Shown: piece after piece, positions 26,479 to 35,882 of the stretch
Layout of the letters: every line of letters begins with the position of its first letter
Numbering within the stretch: the first letter of the stretch is position 1
Assembly: GCA_018821985.1 (NCBI GenBank)
Contig: JAHJKP010000045.1
Span: forward strand, 1 to 64,000
From: Pseudomonadota bacterium
Lineage (GTDB): Bacteria > Desulfobacterota > Desulfobulbia > Desulfobulbales > Desulfocapsaceae
Direction of reading: 5' to 3'
DNA length: 64,000 nucleotides
The notes under the pieces: model-generated
Database searches by the model: none
Seen by the model: only the letters and a program-made list of their open reading frames with translations
Told to the model about the DNA's origin: nothing
Position numbers and translations under genes: made by a program

Positions 26479-27525
26479 TTATTTTTGTTCCTGTTCTGCT
26501 GCTTTCTGAATAATTTCCGTAGGGAGGCCATACCCCATTCTGACTTTTTTGTCAATCTCGGCAAACATCTCGGGATGATCGGCAAGGAATTTCTTGGCAT
26601 TCTCTCTCCCTTGGCCAATCCGTTCATCCTGATATGAGTACCATGAGCCGCTTTTGTTGACAATATCATTTTCAACCGCCAGATCCAGGAGATCTCCGGT
26701 TTTGGATATCCCTTCGCCATAGATAATGTCAAATTCGGCGGTCTTGAAGGGAGGGGCAACCTTGTTTTTTACCACTTTCACCTTGGTTCGATTGCCGATG
26801 ACATTGTCTGCCCCTTCTTTTATGGCGGCAATTCTTCTGATATCTAGACGAAGAGTAGAATAGAATTTCAGGGCGTTGCCGCCGGTGGTGGTCTCAGGAC
26901 TGCCGAACATGACCCCGATTTTCATCCTGATCTGATTGATGAAGATAAGAATTGTGTTGCTGCGATTGATCACAGCGGTAAATTTTCGCATGGCCTGGGA
27001 CATGAGCCGCGCCTGCAGACCCATATGAGAATCGCCCACATTGCCGTCAATCTCGGCCTTGGGCACCAGGGCGGCCACGGAGTCAATGACAATTACATCA
27101 ATACCGCCGGAGCGGATCAGGATCTCGGCAATCTCCAGGGCCTGTTCTCCAAAATCCGGCTGGGATACCAGTAGATTATCAATATCGACTCCCAGACGGG
27201 CGGCGTAAGCGGTGTCAAGCGCGTGCTCGGCGTCAATGAACGCGGCATTTCCCCCACGTTTCTGGGCCTCGGCTACAACATGCAGGGCCAGGGTTGTTTT
27301 ACCGGAAGATTCAGGGCCATAGATCTCAGAGATTCTTCCTTTGGGGAAGCCACCGACCCCAAGGGCTATATCGAGGCTCAAGACACCGGTGGGGATAACA
27401 GGGATGGGTTCGGTCTCATGGCTTCCAAGCCGCATGATAGAGCCTTTGCCGAATTGTCGTTGAATCTGGCTGATGGCATTGTCTACGCTGTCTGCTCTAT
27501 TTTTTGTTACATCTGGTGCCGCCAT
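26479..27525 (-). CDS. recA: Recombinase RecA
   Basis: DNA strand-exchange protein and LexA coprotease. Start chosen at the ATG at 27525 ([18 protein letters not shown]), which has AGGAG 8 bases upstream and gives 348 residues, the normal size. Walker A is [28 protein letters not shown] covers loop L2 near residues 195-215. No SOS box (CTGT-N8-ACAG) is visible in the 52-base gap after cinA, so any control would act from further upstream. Confidence 0.97.
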   Translation of the reverse strand: MAAPDVTKNRADSVDNAISQIQRQFGKGSIMRLGSHETEPIPVIPTGVLSLDIALGVGGFPKGRISEIYGPESSGKTTLALHVVAEAQKRGGNAAFIDAEHALDTAYAARLGVDIDNLLVSQPDFGEQALEIAEILIRSGGIDVIVIDSVAALVPKAEIDGNVGDSHMGLQARLMSQAMRKFTAVINRSNTILIFINQIRMKIGVMFGSPETTTGGNALKFYSTLRLDIRRIAAIKEGADNVIGNRTKVKVVKNKVAPPFKTAEFDIIYGEGISKTGDLLDLAVENDIVNKSGSWYSYQDERIGQGRENAKKFLADHPEMFAEIDKKVRMGYGLPTEIIQKAAEQEQK

Positions 27526-27577
27526 AAGGGTTCTCCTGGAGTCTGTGTTATTGGAACAATGTGAGAAGTGGGGTTTG

Positions 27578-28825
27578 CTAAATACCGTCCTGTTGTAGCA
27601 GGTAATGCCTGACAAGGTCAAGAGCTGTTTTGGCTGTGATCTCTTGAATTTGGTGTCGATTGCCCGCAAAGTGAAAGTGATGCGTCTGAATATTGTTTTT
27701 CGAGGCCATGCTGATATAGACGGTGCCAACCGGTTTTTCTGTCGTCCCGCCATCTGGGCCGGCAATGCCGGTGACCGCAAGAGTGATATCGGCATTACTT
27801 CTGCTCCGGATGCCAGCGGCCATTGCCTCTGCCACTTCCTTGCTGACGGCGCCATGGCTTGCCAGCAGCTCTTTGTCTACATCCAGATATCCCGTTTTCA
27901 TGCTGTTGGCGTAAGCGACTACTCCCCCCAGAAAATAGAGGGAGCTGCCGGCGACACGGGTCAACAGATGAGCAATCAGACCGCCGGTACATGATTCCGC
28001 CGTGGCCAGACACAGATTTGCCTTATGGAGGAGTTGGCCGGTGACTGAGGCCATACTGTCATTGTCGCTGCCGTAGATTGCCCGGCCAAGGTTTGTTTCT
28101 ATTATCCGGCATGCGGCCTCAAAGAGGGGCAAAGGATCGCGGCCCTTGTGGGTGCGTACGGTAAGGCTCAGGTGTACCTCCGGAAAAACCGGGTAGTAGC
28201 CGATATGGATGTTGTGGTCCAGGGCCAGTTTGACGATCTTCCGGTTGATCTCCGCCTCTGCCAAGCCAAAGATCTTGTACATCCGCTGGCAGGTTGCAAG
28301 CTGCCGCCCTTGATTCAAGGTGGCAAGCCGGGGAATGACCTGTTCCAGGAGCAGGGTCTGCATCTGGTAGGGCACGCCGGGGAGGAAGAAGATCGGCTTG
28401 TTGTCGTGGATCAGCAGGTAGCCGGACATCTGTGACTGGAGAGTTAGCGCCTCGGCTCCTTGTGGCAGCCAGGCCAGTTTTTCCAGGGGGTTTATGGGAG
28501 AGGCGGAGATGGTATCAAGGTGATTGCGGATCTGGGAGAGAAGTTCCAGATTAGGGATGGTGGGCCTGTCCAGGGCCTTGGAAACAGCCTCGGTAGTAAG
28601 GTCGTCGTCGGTTGAGCCTAAGCCCCCTGTGACCAGAACAAAATCAACCCGGCTGATGGCACGTTTCAAGGCCTCGCCAATCAGGGCCGCAGAGTCTCCT
28701 ATGGTATGCATGGCGTAGATTTCATATCCAGCCTCATAGAGATGTCGGGCCGCAAAACCGCTGGTGGTATTGGAGATGCGGCCTGAAGTCAGTTCGTTGC
28801 CAATGGCTATTATCTCACCCTGCAT
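27578..28825 (-). CDS. cinA: CinA-family protein (NMN deamidase)
   Basis: Two domains over 415 residues: a molybdopterin-binding-like N-domain ([40 protein letters not shown]) with pyrophosphatase function in homologues, and a C-terminal amidohydrolase domain ([37 protein letters not shown]) that recycles nicotinamide mononucleotide. Start at the ATG at 28825, with GAGG 6 bases before it, overlaps the end of mtaB by 11 bases. The cinA-recA pairing is common in bacteria. Confidence 0.95.
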   Translation of the reverse strand: MQGEIIAIGNELTSGRISNTTSGFAARHLYEAGYEIYAMHTIGDSAALIGEALKRAISRVDFVLVTGGLGSTDDDLTTEAVSKALDRPTIPNLELLSQIRNHLDTISASPINPLEKLAWLPQGAEALTLQSQMSGYLLIHDNKPIFFLPGVPYQMQTLLLEQVIPRLATLNQGRQLATCQRMYKIFGLAEAEINRKIVKLALDHNIHIGYYPVFPEVHLSLTVRTHKGRDPLPLFEAACRIIETNLGRAIYGSDNDSMASVTGQLLHKANLCLATAESCTGGLIAHLLTRVAGSSLYFLGGVVAYANSMKTGYLDVDKELLASHGAVSKEVAEAMAAGIRSRSNADITLAVTGIAGPDGGTTEKPVGTVYISMASKNNIQTHHFHFAGNRHQIQEITAKTALDLVRHYLLQQDGI

Positions 28826-30134
28826 GGTCGTCCTCTCTATTCCTGCCACTCACCTGGGTCCCGGAGACGCTTTCAAGTGTTATCGCCGCGATGGTGTTCA
28901 TGAGTGATTTGGGACCTGGGAAGCTGACGGGGATATAATTGTCGGTAAAGCCCCTGAGATTGCCGTCGGGGGCACGTTTGTGTTCAACCAGTACCGGCCG
29001 TGTGGCGCCCAGATATCTCTTGTAAAAGTGTTCTTTCTTCTCTGTATCCAGTTGTCTCAGCCGTGCCACCCGTTCATCTTTGACTGCCTGTGGGAGCTGC
29101 TGATCAAAGGTGGCAGCCAGGGTTCCCGGTCTCTGGGAATAGGGAAAAACATGGAGGTAGGTACAGTCAAGTTCCTGGAGCAGGGCACAGGTGCCGGCAA
29201 AGTGCTGCTCCGTCTCTCCTGGAAAGCCGACCAGGACATCAATGCCGATGGCCGCATCCGGCAGCTTCTTTCTGCATAAGAGGAGGGTTTTTTTGAATTC
29301 CTGAGTGGTATAGCCACGGTTCATACGGGCGAGGATGGTATCATCTCCGCTTTGCAGCGGGATATGGAGATGGGGCATGAAATTGTTCTGTTCGCCCATG
29401 AGCGCGAGCAGTTCCTCGCTGATCTCCATGGGCTCGATGGAGCTGAGGCGAAAGCGGATTTCCGGGTGGGCAAGACAGAGCCTGCGCATCAGTTCCACAC
29501 AGTTACTTCCTTCATGCAGATCTTTACCATACTGTCCCACATGGATGCCGGTGACCACCATCTCCTTATGTCCCTCTTCGGCAAAGATGGCAGCCTGATC
29601 CAGGACTTCTTCCAGAGGCAGGCTGCGGCTGGGGCCGCGGGTATAGGGGACAATGCAGTAGGTGCAGAAATTGTGACAGCCATCCTGGACGCGGAGGCAG
29701 GCGCGCGTACGATTGCCAAAATGGCGGACCGGCAGCCGGCAGATCTCTTTTTTCTGGGAGATTTTCCCAATCAGCATGGTCAGGTCGCAGGGGGTGTCAC
29801 AGAGCGCGGCCTGTACCAGGCGATCCTTGTTGCCATTGCCCACGATGCAGAGGGGCTTGTTGATACTATTCACCAGTTCCTGGGCGTCCATCTGGGCGTA
29901 GCAGCCGGTGATCACGATTTTGGCATCCGGATGCTTCCGCATGAGTTGACGTACCGCCTGCCGGGATTGGGTTCCAGCCTTGGCAGTCACAGCGCAGGTG
30001 TTGATGACGATAATGTCTGCTACCTCTTTGGCCCGGGCCATAACACAGCCGGCGGCCTCAAAACCGGTCTGGAAGGCAGCAGACTCATATTGGTTTACCT
30101 TGCAACCAAGGGTGGTTATTGCTATTTTTTTCAT
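28815..30134 (-). CDS. mtaB: tRNA ms2t6A methylthiotransferase MtaB
   Basis: Radical SAM enzyme that adds a methylthio group to t6A37 of ANN-decoding tRNAs. It carries the N-terminal cluster cysteines (LGCKVNQYES, INTCAVTAKA, TGCYAQ), the radical SAM site CHNFCTYC, and a TRAM-like C-terminus. LGCKVNQYE marks the MtaB branch as opposed to MiaB or RimO. The 439 residues are normal. It lies 31 bases after mnmA and overlaps cinA, so mnmA-mtaB-cinA-recA is probably one transcript. Confidence 0.93.
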   Translation of the reverse strand: MKKIAITTLGCKVNQYESAAFQTGFEAAGCVMARAKEVADIIVINTCAVTAKAGTQSRQAVRQLMRKHPDAKIVITGCYAQMDAQELVNSINKPLCIVGNGNKDRLVQAALCDTPCDLTMLIGKISQKKEICRLPVRHFGNRTRACLRVQDGCHNFCTYCIVPYTRGPSRSLPLEEVLDQAAIFAEEGHKEMVVTGIHVGQYGKDLHEGSNCVELMRRLCLAHPEIRFRLSSIEPMEISEELLALMGEQNNFMPHLHIPLQSGDDTILARMNRGYTTQEFKKTLLLCRKKLPDAAIGIDVLVGFPGETEQHFAGTCALLQELDCTYLHVFPYSQRPGTLAATFDQQLPQAVKDERVARLRQLDTEKKEHFYKRYLGATRPVLVEHKRAPDGNLRGFTDNYIPVSFPGPKSLMNTIAAITLESVSGTQVSGRNREDDHAG

Positions 30135-30165
30135 TGCTTATTGATGTTTAAATGAGTGACTGAAT

Positions 30166-31194
30166 TCATTCTATCTCGCCGCAGCCAAGAACCCTGTCCT
30201 GTTCGTAGATGACGGCAAACTGGCCGGGGGTAATGGCCCGTTGCAAGGTCTCAAAGTGGATTTTCCAGCGTCGGTCATCGATTCTTTTGATTCTGGCATC
30301 TGCACCCTGGTGCCGGTAACGGATTTTGATCTGGTATGTCTGCTCTTCCTCCGGTGCCTGGAGCCAATGAGGCTGGTGAATCAGCAGTGTGTCACGGTAG
30401 AGGTCTTCCTCTTTGCCGATAATCACGGTATTGGTTTCTGGCTCAAGGGCTGTGACGTACCAGGGGCTGATGTCGGCAATGCCCAATCCCCGGCGCTGGC
30501 CAATGGTATAATGGAAAAGACCTTGATGTACACCCAGATCCTGCCCTTCTCTGCTGATAATTCTTCCTGTTTGCTCAGCCTGAGGGATACGTTCGCTGAG
30601 GAACTGCCCAACCGGCGTTGATCCCAGAAAACAGATATCCTGGCTTTCCTGACCCCGGAAATCGGTAAACCCGTGCTCTTCAACAAGTTGATAGGCCTCT
30701 TCTTTTTGATGCTCACCCAAAGGGAAAAGAGCCCTGCTCAGTTGGCATTGATCCAACCGGGCGAGGAAATAGGATTGATCTTTGGCCTTATCGCTTCCCT
30801 TGCAAAGTTGATAGGTGTCACCATCCTTTTCAATTCGTGCATAATGTCCGGTTGCCATGGCGTCCATGCCGCATGCCAGAATGGCATCCATGAAGAGTCC
30901 GAATTTGATGGTATGATTACAGACCATGCAGGGATTTGGGGTCAGCCCTTGCTGATAGGTTGTCGTGAAGTAGTGAAGGATGCTGGTGGTAAACTCACGA
31001 CTGAGGTCGATCACTTGCAGGTCGATCCCCAGCTGCTTGGCCACGGCCCGGACCCGTTGTTCCTGTCCCGCCGGATCAGGGCCGACCAGGCGCATGAAAA
31101 AACCATGGACGTCAAAGTGCTGCTGAAGAAGCAGGGCACAGGCGGTGGAATCTACCCCGCCGCTCATGGCGATGCCAATCTTTTTTTTGTTCAC
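30166..31194 (-). CDS. mnmA: tRNA 2-thiouridylase MnmA
   Basis: Thiolates U34 of Lys, Glu and Gln tRNAs. The PP-loop is AMSGGVDSTA near residue 10. The two working cysteines lie in NPCMVCNHTIKFG and SQDICFLG. At 342 residues it is normal length. The start is a GTG (31194) with AAGGAG just upstream. It is the first gene of the leftward operon. Confidence 0.95.
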   Translation of the reverse strand: MNKKKIGIAMSGGVDSTACALLLQQHFDVHGFFMRLVGPDPAGQEQRVRAVAKQLGIDLQVIDLSREFTTSILHYFTTTYQQGLTPNPCMVCNHTIKFGLFMDAILACGMDAMATGHYARIEKDGDTYQLCKGSDKAKDQSYFLARLDQCQLSRALFPLGEHQKEEAYQLVEEHGFTDFRGQESQDICFLGSTPVGQFLSERIPQAEQTGRIISREGQDLGVHQGLFHYTIGQRRGLGIADISPWYVTALEPETNTVIIGKEEDLYRDTLLIHQPHWLQAPEEEQTYQIKIRYRHQGADARIKRIDDRRWKIHFETLQRAITPGQFAVIYEQDRVLGCGEIE

Positions 31195-31233
31195 CGAACT
31201 CCTTGCATCCTTCTAATGCTTACTTGGTAATCC

Positions 31234-31260
31234 AGGAATCATATGGTATGATTCCTTTTT
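31234..31260 (+). terminator. Terminator-shaped hairpin in the divergent gap before the U32 gene
   Basis: A perfect 10-base-pair stem AGGAATCATA / TATGATTCCT with a 3-base loop is followed by TTTTT on the plus strand. It looks like an intrinsic terminator, yet no rightward gene ends here: mnmA runs left and the U32 gene begins at 31381. It may attenuate the U32 transcript, stop leftover transcription, or be an operator dyad for the divergent genes. Confidence 0.45.
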
Positions 31261-31380
31261 GTGCGTGCGCTTGATTATCCTGCGACACGAGGCCTGGATG
31301 GCGCAGTGTTGTGCGCTCCATGGATGGATCAAGCGCGACCTCTTTTCCCTGATATTCTGACCTTTAATATATACCTTACC

Positions 31381-32706
31381 ATGGATAAAAAAGAAAGCGG
31401 CAATGGGGCTGGCCCTGCCTTGCCGGAGTTGTTGGCGCCGGCTGGAACCTTTGAAAAACTGGTGACCGCCATCCATTATGGCGCCGATGCCGTCTATCTT
31501 GGCGGCAGGCAGTTCAGTCTGCGGGCTAAGGCTGGAAACTTCCCTCCCGAGGCCATGGCAGATGCCGTCAGTTTCGCCCATGCCCGGGGCGTCAAGGTCT
31601 ATGTGACCATCAATATCCTGGCCCATAATCAGGATCTTATAGGTCTTGACCCTTATCTTCTCTCCTTGCAGCAGATTGCAGTTGATGGTCTGATCATTGC
31701 CGACCCCGGCATTCTCATGCGGGCCCGCACGGTGGTGCCGCATCTACCCATTCATCTTTCCACTCAGGCCAATGTGACCAATTACGCGGCTGCTGCCTTC
31801 TGGCTCTCCCAAGGGGTGTCCCGACTGAATCTTGCCCGTGAGCTGTCACTGATTGAGATCGGTGAGATCAGGAAAGAGGTGCAGGGTGAGCTGGAGATCT
31901 TTGTCCATGGCGCCCTCTGCATCTCCTATTCCGGCCGCTGCATGTTGTCCAATTATATGACCGGACGTGATGCCAATCAGGGCAACTGTGCCCATCCTTG
32001 CCGTTACAGCTACGCGCTCACGGAAGAGAAACGGCCCGGCCAGTATTTTCCGGTGGAAGAAGATGAGCGGGGCACCTATATCTTCAACTCAAAGGATCTC
32101 TGTCTGCTGGAGCGGCTGCCCGAGCTGCTGGCGGCTGGTGTCAACTCCCTGAAGATTGAAGGACGGATGAAGTCCATTTTTTATGTGGGTGGAGTCGTCC
32201 GCATCTACCGGGCGGCACTCGATTATCTGGCAACCCTTCCGGCTGAGGCCTGGCAGCATCCTGCGGCCATTGTGCTGCCGGAGATCTTCAGGCAGGAGAT
32301 TGCCAAGACCGGCACCCGCGGCACCACCGAGAACTTTATTGATCAGCGTCCCGGCAGCGGCGAGATGGTCTATCATACCTCGCGTGAGGTGCAGACCGTC
32401 CATCCGGTGGCGGTAATCAGAGAGGAAGGTGACTGTCCATTGGTTGAAGCCCGGAATGTGCTGCAGACTGGTGACTTGATTGAGTATATGTTGCCGGGCA
32501 TTGAGGTGATGCCGCTTAAGGTCGTGGCCATGCGTAGCGAAAAAGAGGAAGAGATCAGCCGTGCTAATCCAGGGAATATGGTTTTCTTGACCACTGAACC
32601 CTTATTGTCTTGCGGGGTGAAAAATGGAATTCTGCGTCGGCAAGATGTGGCGGAGCGTGAAGAATCTTGCAACCTTGCCCCTGATACTGCCCGTCATCCA
32701 TTTTAA
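31381..32706 (+). CDS. trhP: U32 peptidase-family protein, TrhP/YegQ-like tRNA hydroxylation factor
   Basis: Members of this branch catalyse prephenate-dependent 5-hydroxyuridine formation at tRNA position 34; others (RlhA) act on 23S rRNA. Seen: LLAPAGTFEKLVTAIHYGAD at the start, then the U32 signature with clustered cysteines (ALCISYSGRCMLSNYM, GNCAHPCRYSY), which probably hold an iron-sulfur cluster, and LKIEGRMKSIFYV. Start at ATG 31381 gives 441 residues, the usual TrhP size; no strong ribosome-binding site is seen. Its neighbours mnmA, mtaB and truA also modify tRNA, which supports the TrhP reading. Confidence 0.82.
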   Translation: MDKKESGNGAGPALPELLAPAGTFEKLVTAIHYGADAVYLGGRQFSLRAKAGNFPPEAMADAVSFAHARGVKVYVTINILAHNQDLIGLDPYLLSLQQIAVDGLIIADPGILMRARTVVPHLPIHLSTQANVTNYAAAAFWLSQGVSRLNLARELSLIEIGEIRKEVQGELEIFVHGALCISYSGRCMLSNYMTGRDANQGNCAHPCRYSYALTEEKRPGQYFPVEEDERGTYIFNSKDLCLLERLPELLAAGVNSLKIEGRMKSIFYVGGVVRIYRAALDYLATLPAEAWQHPAAIVLPEIFRQEIAKTGTRGTTENFIDQRPGSGEMVYHTSREVQTVHPVAVIREEGDCPLVEARNVLQTGDLIEYMLPGIEVMPLKVVAMRSEKEEEISRANPGNMVFLTTEPLLSCGVKNGILRRQDVAEREESCNLAPDTARHPF

Positions 32707-32721
32707 AAGAAGGTTCATGTT

Positions 32722-34929
32722 ATGTCCGTACTTTTGAATAAATTGCGTGCTCCCGGGGATTTATGGGGCGGACTGGCGTCCATGCTCGTGGCCTTGCCGG
32801 CGGCGGTGGCCTTTGGGGTCACTGTCTATGCGGCGATTGGTCCGCACTATGTGGCACTTGGCGCTGTGGCAGGGATGCTGGGAGCTGCGGCTCTCGGCCT
32901 GATTGCCCCTGTTTTTGGTGGTTCGGACCGCTTGATCAGTGCGCCTTGCGCCCCGGCTGCGGCGGTGTTGTCAGCCTTTGCCATTGAGCTGGTAAAACAG
33001 GGTGTTGCTCCTGAGAGCATTGTTCTGTTGTTGACTGTGCTTGCCGGATTAACGGGTCTGGTGCAGATCCTTTTTGGCTTTCTCGGGATTGGCCGTATCA
33101 TTAAATACATCCCTTATACGGTTGTCAGTGGCTATCTAAGCGGAGTCGGCATCATCATTATCACCAGTCAGATCCATAGTTTTATGGGGGTTAGCGCCGA
33201 TACGTCGTGGTGGCAGGTGGTGGTGAACCCAGGGCTTTGGGATCTGCGCAGTATTGCTGTTGGTGCGGCAACGGTGCTTGTCGCCCTGCTGGGACCAAAG
33301 CTGACCAAGGCGATTCCCGGCACGATCCTTGGCATATGTGCCGGCTTGTTGACGTATCTCGGGCTGGCCGCAACCGATCCGTCAATGATGACGCTTACCG
33401 ATAACACATTGGTGCTTGGCACCCTTGGCGCGGTGGAAAAAGGGTATTTCAGCACCTTTGTTGCTCGCTGGCATGACCTGGGTGAATTGAAGCTCTCTCA
33501 GATCGGGGCCCTTGTCGGCAGCGCCCTGACCCTGGCTGCCCTGCTCTCCATTGACACCTTGAAAACCTGTGTGGTGATCGATCAGAAGACGCGGACCCGT
33601 CATGAGCCGAATCGGGAATTGTGCGCTCAGGGGCTGGCCAATATCACCTCGTCGATGATTGGTGGTCTGCCAGGATCCGGCACCATGGGACCCTCCATGG
33701 TGAACCTCAACAGTGGTGCGCAGACACGTGTCTCCGGGATCATGGAAGGGGTTATGGTGCTGGTGGCGGCGCTGGCATTGAGTACGGTTATTGCCTGGAT
33801 TCCCCTGGCCACCCTGGCCGGTATTCTCATTGTTATCGGTCTGCGGATGATTGATACGGAACCCCTGCGCTTCCTCGAGTCGCGGGGGACGGTTCTAGAT
33901 TTTGCGGTGGTGCTGGCGGTGGTCACCATTGCCCTGACAGTGGGCCTGATTGCCGCCTCCGCCTCGGGTGTCGCCATGTCCATCCTTCTTTTCGTCCGTG
34001 AACAGGTTGGGGGATCTGTGGTCCGGCATAAGTCTTTTGTCAATCAACGCTCATCCACCTGGTCCCGTTCGGAGGCCGAAAGGCGCATGATCGAGCAGAA
34101 GGGTGAAAAGGCAATTATCTTTGAATTACAGGGCAGTCTTTTTTTCGGTACTACCTATGAGCTCTATTCTACTCTGGAACCGGAGGTCAAGAGTCGGGAT
34201 TATGTCATCCTCGATCTGCGTTTGGTCCAATCGGTGGATATTACGGCGGTCCATATGCTTATTCAGGTGCGGGACATGCTCGCGGAACGTGGCGCTTTTC
34301 TGTTGCTCAGCAATGTGCACGAGCAGCTGCCCAATGGCCATAATCTGCGGGAATTTTTTGAGCAGACTGGTCTAACGGGTGGAAGTGGTGATACTGTGCA
34401 TCTCTTTCCGATTCTTGAGTCCGCCATTGAATGGGTGGAGGAACGTCTGATCGGGGAGGTTAAGGCCCCAGGGGATGAGGAGGTGCTTTTACGATTACAG
34501 GAGATGGAACTCTTTCATGGGCGCAAGGATGAAACCTTGGCCGATCTTGAGGAGTGCCTGGAAGAGCGATCTTTCAAGGCCGGAGAAACCATTTACTCCA
34601 TAGGGGATCAGGGACATGCTATTTATCTGATCCGGCGCGGTGAAGTCAGGATTACGGCGCCAATCGGCGGCAGCAGGCAATTGCATCATGTGGCAACCAT
34701 AGGCCGTGGCGATTTCTTCGGCGGCCTGGCCTTTCTCGATGGCCGCCCCCGCAGTGATAATGCCATCGCTCATACGGATACTGATCTCTATATACTGACC
34801 CTGGAAAATTTTAATCAACTGGCCGAGGAGCATAAACGGCTGGCGTTGGTATTGATCTCGGCAATTTCCCGTACCCTGGCCCATCGTCTGCGCCATGCCA
34901 ATGGCGAACGAACATTGCTGCACACCTAA
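32722..34929 (+). CDS. SulP-family anion transporter with STAS and cNMP-binding domains
   Basis: Predicted inner-membrane anion transporter or channel. About 12 TM helices span residues 10-430. A STAS domain follows at about 462-575 (IIFELQGSLFFGTTYEL, VILDLRLVQSVDITAVHML), then a cyclic nucleotide-binding domain at about 600-720 (FKAGETIYSIGDQGHAIYLIRRGEVRI, GRGDFFGGLAFLDGRPRSDNAIA). Unlike the 19790 protein, the cassette keeps an Arg (GRPRSDNA), as needed for phosphate contact. The substrate (sulfate, bicarbonate or another anion) cannot be read from sequence. It follows the U32 gene by 15 bases and precedes truA by 32. Confidence 0.9.
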   Translation: MSVLLNKLRAPGDLWGGLASMLVALPAAVAFGVTVYAAIGPHYVALGAVAGMLGAAALGLIAPVFGGSDRLISAPCAPAAAVLSAFAIELVKQGVAPESIVLLLTVLAGLTGLVQILFGFLGIGRIIKYIPYTVVSGYLSGVGIIIITSQIHSFMGVSADTSWWQVVVNPGLWDLRSIAVGAATVLVALLGPKLTKAIPGTILGICAGLLTYLGLAATDPSMMTLTDNTLVLGTLGAVEKGYFSTFVARWHDLGELKLSQIGALVGSALTLAALLSIDTLKTCVVIDQKTRTRHEPNRELCAQGLANITSSMIGGLPGSGTMGPSMVNLNSGAQTRVSGIMEGVMVLVAALALSTVIAWIPLATLAGILIVIGLRMIDTEPLRFLESRGTVLDFAVVLAVVTIALTVGLIAASASGVAMSILLFVREQVGGSVVRHKSFVNQRSSTWSRSEAERRMIEQKGEKAIIFELQGSLFFGTTYELYSTLEPEVKSRDYVILDLRLVQSVDITAVHMLIQVRDMLAERGAFLLLSNVHEQLPNGHNLREFFEQTGLTGGSGDTVHLFPILESAIEWVEERLIGEVKAPGDEEVLLRLQEMELFHGRKDETLADLEECLEERSFKAGETIYSIGDQGHAIYLIRRGEVRITAPIGGSRQLHHVATIGRGDFFGGLAFLDGRPRSDNAIAHTDTDLYILTLENFNQLAEEHKRLALVLISAISRTLAHRLRHANGERTLLHT

Positions 34930-34961
34930 ACGGTGAACAAAATCAAGGAGCACGTCACAAT

Positions 34962-35759
34962 ATGAACGACCATGCAAAACGATTCAAACTGACCCTGGAA
35001 TTTGATGGCCGCCGCTATAGCGGTTGGCAGAAGCAGGATGACGCCAGAACCATTCAAGGCACTCTGCTGGCGGCAGCGGCAGAACTTTTTGGTTCCCAGG
35101 TGGACGTGCAGGGCAGTGGCCGTACTGATGCCGGGGTGCATGGATTGCGTTTTGTGGCGCATCTGGAGGCCCAGACCGACCTGAATCCCCAGGAGATCAG
35201 GGAACGGTTGAATGCAGCATTGCCCGGGGATATCGTTATCCTTGAATGCAAGCGGGCCGGGGCTCGTTTTCACGCCCGCCATAACTGTATTGGCCGGAGT
35301 TATTGCTATCAGATCGCCAGACGTAAGACGGCTCTGGGGCGGGGCCATGTCTGGCAGGTTGACGATCTGCTGGACGGGGACCGGATGCAGGAGGCGGCTT
35401 CAGCGCTGGTGGGGATGCATGATTTTACCTCCTACACCGACCGCCAGGTGGTGAAGAAAAAATCTCCTATGGTCATGATCAATCAATGTCAGGTTTTGGT
35501 AACCGGGGATCTGATTCTCTTCCGGATTGTAGGGTCGCATTTTCTGTGGAAGATGGTGCGCCGGATTGTCGGGGTGCTGGTTGCAGTAGGCAAGGGGGAG
35601 CTGGCAGTGGCGGCTGTGCAGCGCTTTCTGCAGCAACAGGTTGATCTGAAACAGTATACCGCCCCGGCCCAGGGGCTTTTCTTTGAGCGGGCCTTTTATG
35701 ACCAGGAAGAGCTGGATGGTTTCCTGCTTGCCGATGAATTGCGGCCAGAGTTTTTTTGA
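34962..35759 (+). CDS. truA: tRNA pseudouridine synthase TruA
   Basis: Makes pseudouridine at positions 38-40 of many tRNAs. The catalytic Asp is in GSGRTDAGVHGLRFVAH (about residue 55). Other family marks are YSGWQ, NARHNCIGRSYCYQI-type segment (here HARHNCIGRSYCY) and GSHFLWKMVRRIVGVLV. The 265-residue length is normal. AAGGAG precedes the ATG. Confidence 0.95.
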   Translation: MNDHAKRFKLTLEFDGRRYSGWQKQDDARTIQGTLLAAAAELFGSQVDVQGSGRTDAGVHGLRFVAHLEAQTDLNPQEIRERLNAALPGDIVILECKRAGARFHARHNCIGRSYCYQIARRKTALGRGHVWQVDDLLDGDRMQEAASALVGMHDFTSYTDRQVVKKKSPMVMINQCQVLVTGDLILFRIVGSHFLWKMVRRIVGVLVAVGKGELAVAAVQRFLQQQVDLKQYTAPAQGLFFERAFYDQEELDGFLLADELRPEFF

Positions 35760-35882
35760 TAGGCCCTGTTTAGAACATAAAATCTTTCTTGATAAAACTC
35801 TGAAAACTGCTAAGGATCTTTTTTGGTCTAAGAGCGACCTTTTTTCCCCGTACCACTCCTTCCAGCCTGGAGCATTTTGTAG

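Noticed and set aside
27526-27577. SOS box before recA
   Set aside because: No CTGT-N8-ACAG or close variant; the CTGCTACAACAG nearby has the wrong spacing.
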